Shown here piece after piece: positions 18,367-27,231 of a stretch of DNA of 64,000 nt. The stretch lies in the NCBI RefSeq assembly GCF_029714425.1, contig NZ_CP121668.1:7027501-7091500 (forward strand), given 5' to 3'. How positions within the stretch are numbered: position 1 is the first letter of the stretch; every line of letters begins with the position of its first letter. The notes below the pieces were generated by a model. That model was not told the DNA's origin. It searched no databases and saw only the letters and a program-made list of their open reading frames with translations. Source of the DNA: Bradyrhizobium sp. CB2312 (lineage in GTDB: Bacteria; Pseudomonadota; Alphaproteobacteria; Rhizobiales; Xanthobacteraceae). The translations under genes and the position numbers were made by a program.

Positions 18367-19146
18367 ATGAACATTTTCGACCTCACTGGCCGTGTCGCCG
18401 TGATCACCGGCGGCAATGGCGGCATCGGGCTCGGCATCGCGCAGGCCCTCGCCGGCCAGGGCTGCAACGTCTCGATCTGGGGCCGCAATGCTGACAAGAA
18501 CAAGGCTGCTGCCGCGAGCATGGCGGGGCTATCAGGCAAGATCGACAGCCGCGTCTGCGACGTCACCGATCCCGCCTCGGTCAATGCCGCCATGAAGGCG
18601 ACGCTCGACACGTTCGGCCGTGTCGACGGCTGCTTCGCCAATGCCGGCATCGGCGGCGGCGGGCGGCGTTCCTTCATCGAGCGCACCGAGGAGGAATGGC
18701 GAACGATGTTCGCGACCAATCTCGACGGTGTGTTCCACGCATTCCAGGCCGCCGCAAAGCACATGACCGACCGCGCCAATGCCGGCGATCCGTTCGGCCG
18801 GCTCGTTGCGACCTCGAGCCTCGCCTCGATCTTCGGCACCGCGCGCAACGAGCATTACGCCGCGACCAAGGCCGCTATCAACGCGCTGGTGCGCGCGCTC
18901 GGCGTCGAGCTCGCCCGCCACGGCGTCACCGCGAACGCGATCCTCCCGGGCTAGATCAAGAGCGACATGACCTCGGGTCTCATGGCCAACGAAAAATTCG
19001 TCGCCAATGTGATGCCGCGGATTCCGGTGCGGCGCTTCGGCGAGGCGTCCGATTTCGGCGGCATCGCCGTGTATCTGATGAGCAAGGCGTCGTCGTATCA
19101 CACTGCGGATACGTTCGTGATCGATGGCGGCTATACCGCGTTTTGA
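18367..19146 (+). pseudogene. SDR oxidoreductase interrupted by in-frame TAG
   Basis: A 259-codon classical SDR: TGGNGGIGLGIA near residue 14, FANAGIGGGG, catalytic YAATKAAI (YxxxK), and the C-terminal half IKSDMTSGLMANEKF ... FVIDGGYTAF. Codon 196 (18952-18954) is TAG where the family has Trp or another residue after AILPG; TGG to TAG is a single change, and the frame is open on both sides. Truncation at 195 residues would remove the substrate lid and the last strand, so the protein is probably inactive unless the stop is an error or is read through. By position it is a candidate for the LvaD-type SDR of the adjacent kinase operon. Confidence 0.88.
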
Positions 19147-19151
19147 GATTT

Positions 19152-19234
19152 CGTAGCCCGGATGGAGCGAAGCGCAATCCGGGATTTCTAGAAGCAAGCA
19201 AGATCCGGATTTCGCTACGCTCCATCCGGGCTAC
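19152..19234. repeat. Palindromic intergenic repeat, family E
   Basis: CGTAGCCCGGATGGAGCGAAG ends are mirrored by CGCTACGCTCCATCCGGGCTAC, with inner ATCCGG-type arms. A single copy here, between same-strand SDR and VOC genes. Confidence 0.8.
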
Positions 19235-19255
19235 ACACTCTGAGGGGAATGGGCA

Positions 19256-19636
19256 ATGTTCTCGCACATCATGATCGGCACCAACGATCTGGACAAGGCC
19301 AAGGCGTTCTATGACACGCTGCTCGGCACGCTCGAGGTGCGTCCGGCCAAGGTCGACGGCCATCGCATCTTCTACTTCACCAAGACCGGTGTGTTCTCGG
19401 TGACGAAGCCGATCAACGGCGAACCGGCGACCTGCGCGAATGGCGGCACGATCGGCTTTGCCGCCAACTCGCCCGAGCAGGTCGACAAGTGGCACGCCGC
19501 CGGCGTCGCCGCCGGCGGAACGCCGATCGAGAATCCGCCTGGCATCCGCGAGGGCGCGGGGAACAAGCTCTATATCGCTTACCTGCGCGACCTCGACGGC
19601 AACAAGATCTGCGCGATGCATCGGATGCCGAGCTGA
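19256..19636 (+). CDS. VOC (glyoxalase/bleomycin-resistance fold) family protein
   Basis: A 126-residue single-domain protein. It begins MFSHIMIGTNDLDKAKAFYDTLLG and ends LYIAYLRDLDGNKICAMHR, the paired beta-alpha-beta-beta-beta halves of the vicinal oxygen chelate fold. The metal-ligand candidates His4 and a C-terminal acidic residue are not a full glyoxalase I set, so the reaction is unknown. The start follows GAGGGGAATGGGCA. Confidence 0.85.
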   Translation: MFSHIMIGTNDLDKAKAFYDTLLGTLEVRPAKVDGHRIFYFTKTGVFSVTKPINGEPATCANGGTIGFAANSPEQVDKWHAAGVAAGGTPIENPPGIREGAGNKLYIAYLRDLDGNKICAMHRMPS

Positions 19637-19651
19637 TTGCTCTAGGACGCT

Positions 19652-19750
19652 GTCATTCCCCGCGAAAGCGGGGAATCCAGTACGCCGCGGCTTCTCCGTG
19701 ACTCGCTGACGTCACGGCGTACTGGATCGCCCGCCTTCGCGGGCGATGAC
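19652..19750. repeat. Palindromic intergenic repeat, family D copy 1
   Basis: GTCATTCCCCGCGAAAGCGGG with GGAATCCAGTACGCCG, mirrored by CGGCGTACTGGATCGCCCGC and GCGGGCGATGAC. The second copy is at 39340-39438. Lies between the same-strand VOC and acyl-CoA dehydrogenase genes. Confidence 0.85.
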
Positions 19751-19924
19751 AACGGTGAGTACGGCGCGCGCCTGCCACTCACCCCCATTCAAACAACATT
19801 TCAAACGCCCTCGCTAAATTCCATCACGTGGCATGGCCCCGCGTGAAAAATACGCGCTCGCACTTTGGCGTCGCTGCGACTATTCTTGCGGCCAACACGA
19901 TCTCAGCGCCCCTCGGGAGGAACA

Positions 19925-21202
19925 ATGACAAAACACGCCTACATTCCCCGCACCACCAACTATACGCTCAATCCCGGCGACGAGCTGAACGATCTGCGCA
20001 TGTCGGACCAGGTCCGGCCGCTCTATGATCACGTCAAGAAGTTCATCCGCGACACCGTCGAGCCGATGTCGATCGAATTTGCCAAGGCCGGTGAAGGCAA
20101 GGAGGATCGCTGGAGCTTTACGCCGAAGCAGCTCGAGGTGCTGGAGAAGGCCAAGAACAAGGCCAAGCAGGAAGGCCTGTGGAATTTCTTCCTGCCCGAT
20201 GACGAGACCGGCCAGGGCCTGAAGAATCTCGACTACGCTTACATCGCCGCCGAGCTCGGCAAGAGCCCGCTGGCGTCGGAGACCATGAACTGCTCGGCGC
20301 CCGACACCGGCAATATGGAGGTGCTGGAGCGCGTCGGCACCAAGGAGCAGAAGGAGAAGTGGCTCAAGCCGCTGCTCAACGGCGAGATCCGCTCGGCCTA
20401 TGTCATGACCGAGCCGAACGTCGCCTCCTCCGACGCCAAGAACATCTCGACGACGGCAAAGCTCGTCGGCGACGAATGGGTCATCAACGGCGAGAAGTAT
20501 TACATCTCCGGCTTAGGTGATCCCCGCTGCAAGATCCTCATCGTGATGGTGAAGACCAACCCGGATGCGGCGCCGAGCAAGCAGCAATCGCAGATCCTGG
20601 TGCCGCGCGACACGCCCGGTGTCGAGGTGCTCGGGCCGATGTACGTGTTCGGCCAGGACCACGCGCCGCGCGGCCACATGCACATGCGCTTCAACAATGT
20701 GCGGGTGCCGAAGGAGAACATGCTGCTCGGCGAAGGCCGCGGCTTCGAGATCTCGCAGCTGCGTCTCGGGCCGGGGCGCATCCATCACTGCATGCGCACC
20801 ATCGGCAAGGCCGAGAAGGCGCTCGACCTGATGGTGCAGCGTGGCCTCACCCGCGAAGCGTTCGGCAAGAAGATCGCCCATCTCGGCGGCAACATGCAGA
20901 TCATCGCGCAGGCACGCTGCGAGATCGAGGCGATGCGGCTGATGGTGCTGAAGGCGGCGAAGGCGATGGACGTGCTCGGCAACAAGGAGGCCCGCGTCTG
21001 GGTCTCCATGGTCAAGGCCATGGTGCCGGAGCGTGCCTGCAAGATCATCGACCAGGCCATCCAGATGCACGGCGCCACCGGCATCTCGCACTGGACCCCG
21101 CTCGCGGAGATGTATCAGGACGTGCGCCACCTGCGCTTTGCGGATGGTCCGGACGAGGTGCACTGGATGGTGGTCGGTCGCCACGAGCTGAGCATGGCGT
21201 AA
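19925..21202 (+). CDS. Acyl-CoA dehydrogenase, ACAD10/11-like
   Basis: A 425-residue acyl-CoA dehydrogenase-fold protein. FAD/substrate motifs YVMTEPNVASSDAKNISTTAK and WVINGEKYYISG are present, then RLGPGRIHHCMRTIG and HGATGISHWTPLAEMYQDVRHLRFADGPDEVHW. The ADGPDEVH signature, with Asp at the usual Glu position, marks the ACAD10/11 branch, which handles phosphorylated 4-hydroxyacyl-CoA together with an APH-like kinase. That kinase is encoded 2.5 kb away (16429-17415). Start ATG 19925 follows a strong GGGAGGAA; the 20 open codons before it are not homologous. Confidence 0.9.
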   Translation: MTKHAYIPRTTNYTLNPGDELNDLRMSDQVRPLYDHVKKFIRDTVEPMSIEFAKAGEGKEDRWSFTPKQLEVLEKAKNKAKQEGLWNFFLPDDETGQGLKNLDYAYIAAELGKSPLASETMNCSAPDTGNMEVLERVGTKEQKEKWLKPLLNGEIRSAYVMTEPNVASSDAKNISTTAKLVGDEWVINGEKYYISGLGDPRCKILIVMVKTNPDAAPSKQQSQILVPRDTPGVEVLGPMYVFGQDHAPRGHMHMRFNNVRVPKENMLLGEGRGFEISQLRLGPGRIHHCMRTIGKAEKALDLMVQRGLTREAFGKKIAHLGGNMQIIAQARCEIEAMRLMVLKAAKAMDVLGNKEARVWVSMVKAMVPERACKIIDQAIQMHGATGISHWTPLAEMYQDVRHLRFADGPDEVHWMVVGRHELSMA

Positions 21203-21232
21203 AGGTCTCTCCTCTTCCCACTCGGGAAGAGC

Positions 21233-21327
21233 CGTAGGGTGGGCAAAGGCGCGCTCTTCGCGCGCCGTGCCCACCATCTCGGGCGTCACAAAGAGTGGTG
21301 GGCACGCTTCGCTTTGCCCACCCTACG
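21233..21327. repeat. Palindromic intergenic repeat, family A copy 3
   Basis: CGTAGGGTGGGCAAAGGCGC ... GCTTTGCCCACCCTACG, with an inner duplicated GCGC stretch. In the convergent gap between the ACAD11-like gene and the GST gene. Confidence 0.85.
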
Positions 21328-21343
21328 ATATTCGCGAACGACG

Positions 21344-22225
21344 TTATGCAGTCTTCGCGACTTCGATCTTGTCCTGGGTCTTGGTCTCGAAATCACTCGC
21401 GTCGTGGCGCTCGTGGAGCTGGCTGGCAGGGTCGCCGGAGACGCGGTTGACCATGCGGCCGCGCTTCACCGCGGGGCGCTGCGCGATCTGGTCGGTCCAG
21501 CGCTGCACGTTCTTGTAGTCCTGCACCGACAAGAATTCGCCGGCGCCGTAGACCAGTCCCTTGGCGAGCGCGCCGTACCACGGCCACACCGCCATATCGG
21601 CAATGCTGTAATCCTTGCCCGCGAGGTACTCGTTGTCGGCAAGGCGCCGGTCGAGCACGTCGAGCTGGCGCTTCACCTCCATCGCGAAGCGATCGATGGC
21701 GTATTCGATCTTGGTCGGGGCGTAGGCGTAGAAATGGCCGAAGCCGCCGCCGAGATAGGGCGCGCTGCCCATCTGCCAGAACAGCCAGGACATCGCCTCG
21801 GTGCGGGCCTTGATGTCCTTGGGCAGGAAGGTGCCGAATTTCTCGGCGAGATAGAACAGAATCGAGCCGGATTCGAAGATCCGGATCGGCTCCGGGCCGG
21901 AGCGGTCCAACAGGGCCGGGATTTTCGAGTTCGGATTGATGTCGACGAAGCCGCTGCCGAACTGGTCGCCATTGCCGATCCTGATCAGCCAGGCGTCGTA
22001 TTCGGCGCCCTTGTGGCCGAGCGCCAGCAGCTCCTCCAGCATCACGGTGACCTTCACCCCGTTCGGGGTCGCCAGCGAATAGAGCTGGAAGGGGTGCTTG
22101 CCGACCGGCAGCTCCTTGTCGTGGGTCGGACCGGCGATCGGCCGGTTGATATTGGCGAACTGCCCGCCATTCTCCTTGTTCCAGGTCCAGACTTTGGGCG
22201 GCACGTAGGCGGGGGCGTCGGTCAT
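21344..22225 (-). CDS. yghU: Glutathione S-transferase, YghU type
   Basis: A 293-residue GST-fold protein matching the YghU/nu-class disulfide-bond reductases: an extended N-terminus (YVPPKVWTWNKENGGQFANINRPIAGPTHDKELPVGKHPFQLYSL), a thioredoxin-like domain (TPNGVKVTVMLEEL, NSKIPALLD, IFESGSILFYLAEKFG), then the helical domain with YSIADMAVWPWYG. E. coli YghU binds two glutathiones and reduces disulfides and peroxides. The start is ATG 22223-22225; earlier open codons are not homologous. Confidence 0.9.
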   Translation of the reverse strand: MTDAPAYVPPKVWTWNKENGGQFANINRPIAGPTHDKELPVGKHPFQLYSLATPNGVKVTVMLEELLALGHKGAEYDAWLIRIGNGDQFGSGFVDINPNSKIPALLDRSGPEPIRIFESGSILFYLAEKFGTFLPKDIKARTEAMSWLFWQMGSAPYLGGGFGHFYAYAPTKIEYAIDRFAMEVKRQLDVLDRRLADNEYLAGKDYSIADMAVWPWYGALAKGLVYGAGEFLSVQDYKNVQRWTDQIAQRPAVKRGRMVNRVSGDPASQLHERHDASDFETKTQDKIEVAKTA

Positions 22226-22350
22226 GCGGGGGCTCCGGCAAAAAGATGCGCTTGCATTAATTAGCCCGCGCGCGGCCGATGACAAGGCCTCCGAAATGCA
22301 TTGCCCGGCAGGGCAACTCACCGTTTCGTCATGGCAAGCCCCTCCCCACC

Positions 22351-22389
22351 GTCATTCCGGGGCGCGCACAGGGCGGGCCCCGGAATGAC
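22351..22389. terminator. 12-base inverted repeat after the Baeyer-Villiger monooxygenase gene
   Basis: GTCATTCCGGGG (22351-22362) pairs perfectly with CCCCGGAATGAC (22378-22389) around a 15-base loop. It begins 5 bases past the stop of the minus-strand monooxygenase gene. There is no T-run, so it is more likely an RNA-end stabiliser or a small member of the palindromic repeat set than a strong intrinsic terminator. Confidence 0.5.
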
Positions 22390-22394
22390 AGCCT

Positions 22395-24050
22395 CTATGA
22401 CGCTGCCGCCTGCGGCTGCAGCTCGGCCTCCATCACAAAACCCTCATATCCCTTCGCAGCGACCTCGTCGCAGATGCGGCGATAGACGCCGACGCCGCCG
22501 ATATAGGGCATGAAGATGCGCGGCTTGCCCGGGATGTTCGCCCCCATGTACCAGGAATTGGCCTGCGGATAGAGCGTGCCGTGGGCGACCTCGTTGACAT
22601 GGGCGACCCATTTCTCCTCGGCATCTCCGTCCGCCTCCATCGTCGCGAGGCCCTGCCCGCGGATATGGACAAGGCCATCGGCGATCCAGTCGACATGCTG
22701 CTCGATCGAGACGATCATGTTCGAGAGCACGGACGGGCTGCCGGGACCGGTGATGATGAAGAGGTTCGGAAAGCCCGCGCTCATCAGCCCGAGATAGGTC
22801 TTTGGGCCCTCCGCCCATTTCTGGCTCAGCGTCTGCCCGCCGCGGCCGTGGATGTCGATCTTCGCGACCGCCCCGGTCATGGCGTCAAAGCCGGTCGCCA
22901 TGACCAGCGCATCGACCTCGTGGTCCTTGCCTGCGACACGGACCGCGTTCGCGGTGATCTCCTCAATCGGGTTGGTCTTGATGTCGACCAGCGAGACGTT
23001 CGGCCGGTTGAACGTCGCGAAATAATCCGTGTCGATGCAGATGCGCTTGGTGCCGATCGGATGGCTGTTCGGCTGGAGCAGTTTGGCGGTCGCGGGGTCC
23101 TTCACGATCTCGGCGATCTTGCCGCGGACGTAATTGGCGGCGGTGTCGTTCGCGGCCCGATCGAGGCCGAGATTGTTGTAGACGTACATGAAGGTGAGTC
23201 CGCCGCGATCCCATCGCGCCTTGTATTTGGCGCGCCTGACGTCCTCGGCATCGTCGAGCGCGCCGCGGTCGGGCTGCTCGGCATAGATGCCGTTGCGGGC
23301 GACCTCGCGGGCGAAGCGGCGGATCTCCGGATAGTGCTTGCGGAACGCATCGCGCTCCTCGACGGTCAGCGCGGCGTTGCGAGCGGGGATGGAGAAGTTC
23401 GCGGTACGCTGGAACACGGTGAGATGTTTCGCTTGCTCCGCGATGATGGGCGCCGACTGGATTCCTGACGATCCGGTGCCGATCAGGCCGACGCGCAGGC
23501 CGGTGAAGTCGACGTCGTTATGCGGCCAGTTGCCCGTGTGGTAGACGGGACCCCTGAAATTTTCGAGGCCCTTGATGTCAGGCTTGCGCGCGTTCGAGAG
23601 ACAGCCGGTAGCGAGTACGACGAACTGGGCCCGAACCGTCCTGCCGTCGGAAGTCGTAACCGACCAGACATTCGCACGCTCATTGAACACGGCGCGCTCG
23701 ACGCGGGTGTTGAACTGGATGTCACGGCGAAGGTCAAAACGGTCGGCGACGTGATTGGCGTATTTCAGGATCTCTGGTTGCGGCGCGTAGCGTTCGCTCC
23801 AGTCCCATTCCTGCTGGAGCTCCTCGGAGAAGGAGTAGGAATATTGCATGCTCTCGACATCGCAGCGCGCGCCGGGATAGCGGTTCCAGTACCAGGTGCC
23901 GCCGACGCCGCCGCCCTGCTCGAAGACACGTGCCGAGAAGCCGAGCCCGCGCAACCGGTGCAGCATGTACAGGCCGGCAAAGCCCGCACCGACGACGACC
24001 ACATCGTGGGCTTCCGTACCCTGAGCCGGATTCGCTTGCGCTGACGACAT
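22395..24050 (-). CDS. Flavin-containing (Baeyer-Villiger-type) monooxygenase
   Basis: A 551-residue FAD/NADPH enzyme inserting oxygen next to a carbonyl. First Rossmann motif VVVGAGFAGLYML at about 18-30, GGVGGTWYWNRYPGARCDVES, the Baeyer-Villiger fingerprint FxGxxxHxxxW at 165-175 (Phe165, Gly167, His171, Trp175), and second Rossmann motif GLIGTGSSGIQSAP. Cyclohexanone/phenylacetone monooxygenase-like. Start ATG 24048-24050; the 23 codons upstream are non-homologous. It is divergent from the nitronate monooxygenase gene 255 bases away. Confidence 0.92.
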   Translation of the reverse strand: MSSAQANPAQGTEAHDVVVVGAGFAGLYMLHRLRGLGFSARVFEQGGGVGGTWYWNRYPGARCDVESMQYSYSFSEELQQEWDWSERYAPQPEILKYANHVADRFDLRRDIQFNTRVERAVFNERANVWSVTTSDGRTVRAQFVVLATGCLSNARKPDIKGLENFRGPVYHTGNWPHNDVDFTGLRVGLIGTGSSGIQSAPIIAEQAKHLTVFQRTANFSIPARNAALTVEERDAFRKHYPEIRRFAREVARNGIYAEQPDRGALDDAEDVRRAKYKARWDRGGLTFMYVYNNLGLDRAANDTAANYVRGKIAEIVKDPATAKLLQPNSHPIGTKRICIDTDYFATFNRPNVSLVDIKTNPIEEITANAVRVAGKDHEVDALVMATGFDAMTGAVAKIDIHGRGGQTLSQKWAEGPKTYLGLMSAGFPNLFIITGPGSPSVLSNMIVSIEQHVDWIADGLVHIRGQGLATMEADGDAEEKWVAHVNEVAHGTLYPQANSWYMGANIPGKPRIFMPYIGGVGVYRRICDEVAAKGYEGFVMEAELQPQAAAS

Positions 24051-24305
24051 CTCTTGGCACTCCCTGATTTGTTTTCTGTTGTTGCGAGCCAGCATTCTCT
24101 GAAGGGTGCGAAAGCGCAAGAGGCTAATCGGACGGCCTTGGCCCGCTTATTTTGTAGAGCGGAATGGTGCGTTCTCTGCGCGGCGCCTGCACGCAAGATG
24201 CGGGGTCGAATCCGGCATGGCATCGCAGGCGACGATGGGCTAGCGTCGCGCAATCTTCGCACGCAAAGCAACAACAGCGACGAAGGCGGCCGCCGGGAGA
24301 GAACC

Positions 24306-25439
24306 ATGAAATCGCCGATCTGCGACATGCTGGGCATCGAGTTCCCACTGCTCGCCTTCAGCCATTGCCGCGATGTCGTTGCCGCCGTCAGCCGCGCCGG
24401 TGGTTTTGGCGTGCTCGGTGCCACCGCGCACATGCCCGACACGCTCGAACGCGAGCTGAAATGGATCGACGAGCACGTCGACGGCAAGCCCTACGGCATC
24501 GACGTGCTGATCCCCGAAAACATCTCGACCGCGGGCGAGAAGGACGTCACCTGGAAGAGCCTGGAAGCGCGCGTGCCGCAGGAGCATCGCGCCTACACGC
24601 GCGACCTGCTGAAAAAATACGATATCGAGCTGACGACAACTGATGTCGCCGACAACCGGCCGCAGCCGTTCGACGCCAAGACGGCGCTGGAGCTGCTCGA
24701 AGTCTCCTTCAATCATCCGATCCGCCTGATCGCCAATGCGCTGGGCGTGCCGCCGAAGGCGATGATCGAGATGGGCAAGACGCACGGCGTGCCTGTGGCC
24801 GCGCTCGTCGGCGCCAAGGAGCACGCGTTACGCCAGGTCGCGGCCGGCGTCGACATCCTCGTGGTGCAAGGCACCGAGGCCGGCGGCCATTGCGGCGAGG
24901 TCTCGACCATGGTGCTGGTGCCGGAGGTGATCAAGGCGATCAAAAAGGTCCGCGACGTGCCCGTGCTGGCGGCCGGCGGCATCATGACCGGGCGGCAGAT
25001 GGCAGCCTGCATGGCGATGGGCGCGGCGGGCGCATGGACCGGCTCGGTGTGGCTCGCGACCGTCGAGGCAGAGACCAGCGAGATCTTTCGCGAGAAGATG
25101 ATCGCCGCCTCGTCCCGCGATGCGATCCGCTCGAAGGGCCGCACCGGCAAGCCGGCGCGGCAGCTCCGCTCGGTCTGGACCGATGCCTGGGACCGCGCGC
25201 CGGAAAGCCCAGGTGCGCTGCCGATGCCGCTGCAAAGCATCATCAGCCGCGATGCCTTCCATTCGATCGATCGCGCCGCGGCAGCCGGTAACGCCAAGGC
25301 GCGCGATCTCGTCAGCTACTTCGTCGGCCAGGGCGTAGGACTGATCGACAGCGTGAAGTCCGCCGGGGCGGTGGTGCAGGAGTTCAAGGAAGATTTCGCC
25401 GAAGCCGTCGAGCACATGAATGCGCTGGTGGCGGAGTAG
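24306..25439 (+). CDS. Nitronate monooxygenase family flavoprotein
   Basis: A 377-residue FMN TIM-barrel of the 2-nitropropane dioxygenase/NMO family: CDMLGIEFPLLAFSH, GGFGVLGA, then VQGTEAGGHCGEVSTMVLVPEV with the family His, and VPVLAAGGIMTGRQMAACMAMGAAGAWTGS for the FMN phosphate. Family members oxidise alkyl nitronates such as propionate-3-nitronate. ATG 24306 follows GGGAGAG; the 84 open codons before it are not family-like. Stop is TAG. Confidence 0.9.
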   Translation: MKSPICDMLGIEFPLLAFSHCRDVVAAVSRAGGFGVLGATAHMPDTLERELKWIDEHVDGKPYGIDVLIPENISTAGEKDVTWKSLEARVPQEHRAYTRDLLKKYDIELTTTDVADNRPQPFDAKTALELLEVSFNHPIRLIANALGVPPKAMIEMGKTHGVPVAALVGAKEHALRQVAAGVDILVVQGTEAGGHCGEVSTMVLVPEVIKAIKKVRDVPVLAAGGIMTGRQMAACMAMGAAGAWTGSVWLATVEAETSEIFREKMIAASSRDAIRSKGRTGKPARQLRSVWTDAWDRAPESPGALPMPLQSIISRDAFHSIDRAAAAGNAKARDLVSYFVGQGVGLIDSVKSAGAVVQEFKEDFAEAVEHMNALVAE

Positions 25440-25448
25440 CATCCACAT

Positions 25449-25528
25449 CGTCATTGCGAGCGAAGCGAAGCAATCCAGACTGCTTCTGCGGAAAGATTCT
25501 GGATTGCTTCGCTGCGCTCGCAATGACG
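25449..25528. repeat. Palindromic intergenic repeat, family B copy 2
   Basis: CGTCATTGCGAGCGAAGCG with GCAATCCAGA, mirrored by TCTGGATTGC and CGCTCGCAATGACG. Between same-strand NMO and thiolase-like genes. Confidence 0.88.
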
Positions 25529-25554
25529 AAACAACCGACATCGTGAATTGAAGC

Positions 25555-27072
25555 ATGACAGATAAGACCAATACCCCTGAAGACCGCATTCCCGTCATCG
25601 TCGGCATCGGCGAAATCGTCGACCGCCCCAGGGAGATCACCGACGGCCTCGAGCCGCTCGATCTGCTCGAACAGGCATTGCGGCGCGCCGAAGCGGACGC
25701 GGGCGCAAAGCTGCTCGGCGAGGTGCAGTCGCTCGACGTGGTCAATTTCCTGAGCTGGCGCTATCGCGATCCGGAAAAGCTGCTGGCGCAGCGGCTCGGC
25801 ATCTCGCCGGCGCGTTGCTATTACGGCCCGGTCGGCGGCGAGAGCCCGATCCGTTACATCCACGAAGCGGCCAAGCGCATCGCGCGCGGCGAATGCACCG
25901 TGGCGGCGGTGTGCGGCGCGGAGGCGCAGTCGACCGCGACCAAGGCCGAGCGCGTGGGTGCAAAGCTGCCATGGACGCCGTTCGCGCATGACGTCGAGGA
26001 ACCAAAACGCGGCGCGGCGTTCCAGAAGCCGCTGGCGGTGAAGCTCGGCGTGTTCCGGCCCGTCACCGTCTATCCGTTCTATGAGGCGGCCTCATCAGCG
26101 CATTGGGGCCAGACGCCGCGCGAGGCGATGGCCGAGTCAGGCACGCTGTGGTCACGCTATTCGGAAGCCGCCGCGCAAAATCCCAATGCCTGGCTGAAAC
26201 GTCGCTATGCGCCTGAGGAGATCACGACGCCGACCGCTGACAACCGCCTGATCGCCTGGCCCTACAACAAGCTCATGGTCGCCAATCCCAGCGTCAACAT
26301 GGGCGGCGCGCTGCTGCTCACCAGCCTTGCCAAGGCGTGTGCGCTTGGCATCGCGGAAGACAAGCTGGTCTATCCGCTCGGCGGCGCCTCGGCGGAAGAG
26401 CCGCGCGACTATCTGCTACGCGATCAGTTCTACGAGAGCCATCCGCAGAACGCGGTGCTCAGGAGCGTGATGGACCTCGCCGGCGGCGACGGCAAGAAGT
26501 TCGACGCGATCGAGCTCTACAGCTGCTTCCCCTGCGTGCCCAAGATGGCACGGCGGACGCTCGGCCTTTCCGACGACGTCCAGCCGACCGTGACCGGCGG
26601 CCTCACTTTCTTCGGTGCGCCGCTCAACACCTACATGACGCATGCCGCCTGCGCGATGGTACGGCGCCTGCGCGAGGGCGCAAAACTCGGACTGCTCTAC
26701 GGACAGGGGGGCTTCGTCACCAAGCATCACGCGCTGGTGGTGGCGAGGACGCCGCCGCGCGAGGCGCTGGCGCAGGAGACGAGCGCGCAGGCGGAGGCGG
26801 ATCGCAACAAACGCGCGGTGCCGGAGTTCGCTAACGAAGCCTCAGGCAAGGGAAAGGTCGAGAGCTTTACCGTGCTCTACGGCCGTGGCGGCGATGTCGA
26901 GCACGGTGTGGTGATGCTGCGGACGGAAGACGACCGACGCACGTTGGCGCGGATTCCGGCGGGTGATAGCGCGACGCTGGCGCATCTGCTGAACATGGAT
27001 CGTACGCCGGTGGGTTCGCTTGGCGAGATCACCATGGCTGCGGATGGCGTGCCGGAGTGGCGGGTGGCGTGA
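25555..27072 (+). CDS. Thiolase-like protein (acetyl-CoA acetyltransferase family)
   Basis: A 505-residue protein with a thiolase-like N-terminal half (IPVIVGIGEIVDRP, ARCYYGPVGGESPIRYIHEAAKRIARGECTVAAVCGAEAQST) and C-terminal catalytic-type segments (MTHAACAMVRRL, YGQGGFVTKHHALVVAR). It then carries about 110 residues beyond a normal thiolase, ending in a small beta-rich tail. The nucleophile Cys is less clear than in true thiolases; the VCGAEAQ cysteine is the best candidate. Beta-ketoacyl-CoA cleavage is likely but not certain. The ribosome site is weak. Confidence 0.82.
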   Translation: MTDKTNTPEDRIPVIVGIGEIVDRPREITDGLEPLDLLEQALRRAEADAGAKLLGEVQSLDVVNFLSWRYRDPEKLLAQRLGISPARCYYGPVGGESPIRYIHEAAKRIARGECTVAAVCGAEAQSTATKAERVGAKLPWTPFAHDVEEPKRGAAFQKPLAVKLGVFRPVTVYPFYEAASSAHWGQTPREAMAESGTLWSRYSEAAAQNPNAWLKRRYAPEEITTPTADNRLIAWPYNKLMVANPSVNMGGALLLTSLAKACALGIAEDKLVYPLGGASAEEPRDYLLRDQFYESHPQNAVLRSVMDLAGGDGKKFDAIELYSCFPCVPKMARRTLGLSDDVQPTVTGGLTFFGAPLNTYMTHAACAMVRRLREGAKLGLLYGQGGFVTKHHALVVARTPPREALAQETSAQAEADRNKRAVPEFANEASGKGKVESFTVLYGRGGDVEHGVVMLRTEDDRRTLARIPAGDSATLAHLLNMDRTPVGSLGEITMAADGVPEWRVA

Positions 27073-27075
27073 TCT

Positions 27076-27201
27076 CGTAGGGTGGGCAAAGGCGCTCTTG
27101 CGCCGTGCCCACCATTCTTTCCGCATCGCACGGAAGTGGTGGGCACGCTTCCGCCTACGCTCTTCGAGCTACGGCGGACAAGTCGCTTTGCCCACCCTAC
27201 G
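27076..27201. repeat. Palindromic intergenic repeat, family A copy 4, with insertion
   Basis: Same ends as the other family A copies (CGTAGGGTGGGCAAAGGCGC ... CGCTTTGCCCACCCTACG). Bases 27151-27183 are an extra 33 bases inserted after GGGCACGCTT relative to copy 3, and the insert is itself partly self-complementary. In the convergent gap between the thiolase-like and efflux adaptor genes. Confidence 0.8.
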
Positions 27202-27231
27202 AGTCTAGCGTCCGCGGCGCGAGATCGCGTC

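Noticed and set aside
5906..18954. Genome-wide use of TAG as a sense codon
   Set aside because: At least seven intact genes in the window end naturally at TAG, at the expected protein lengths.
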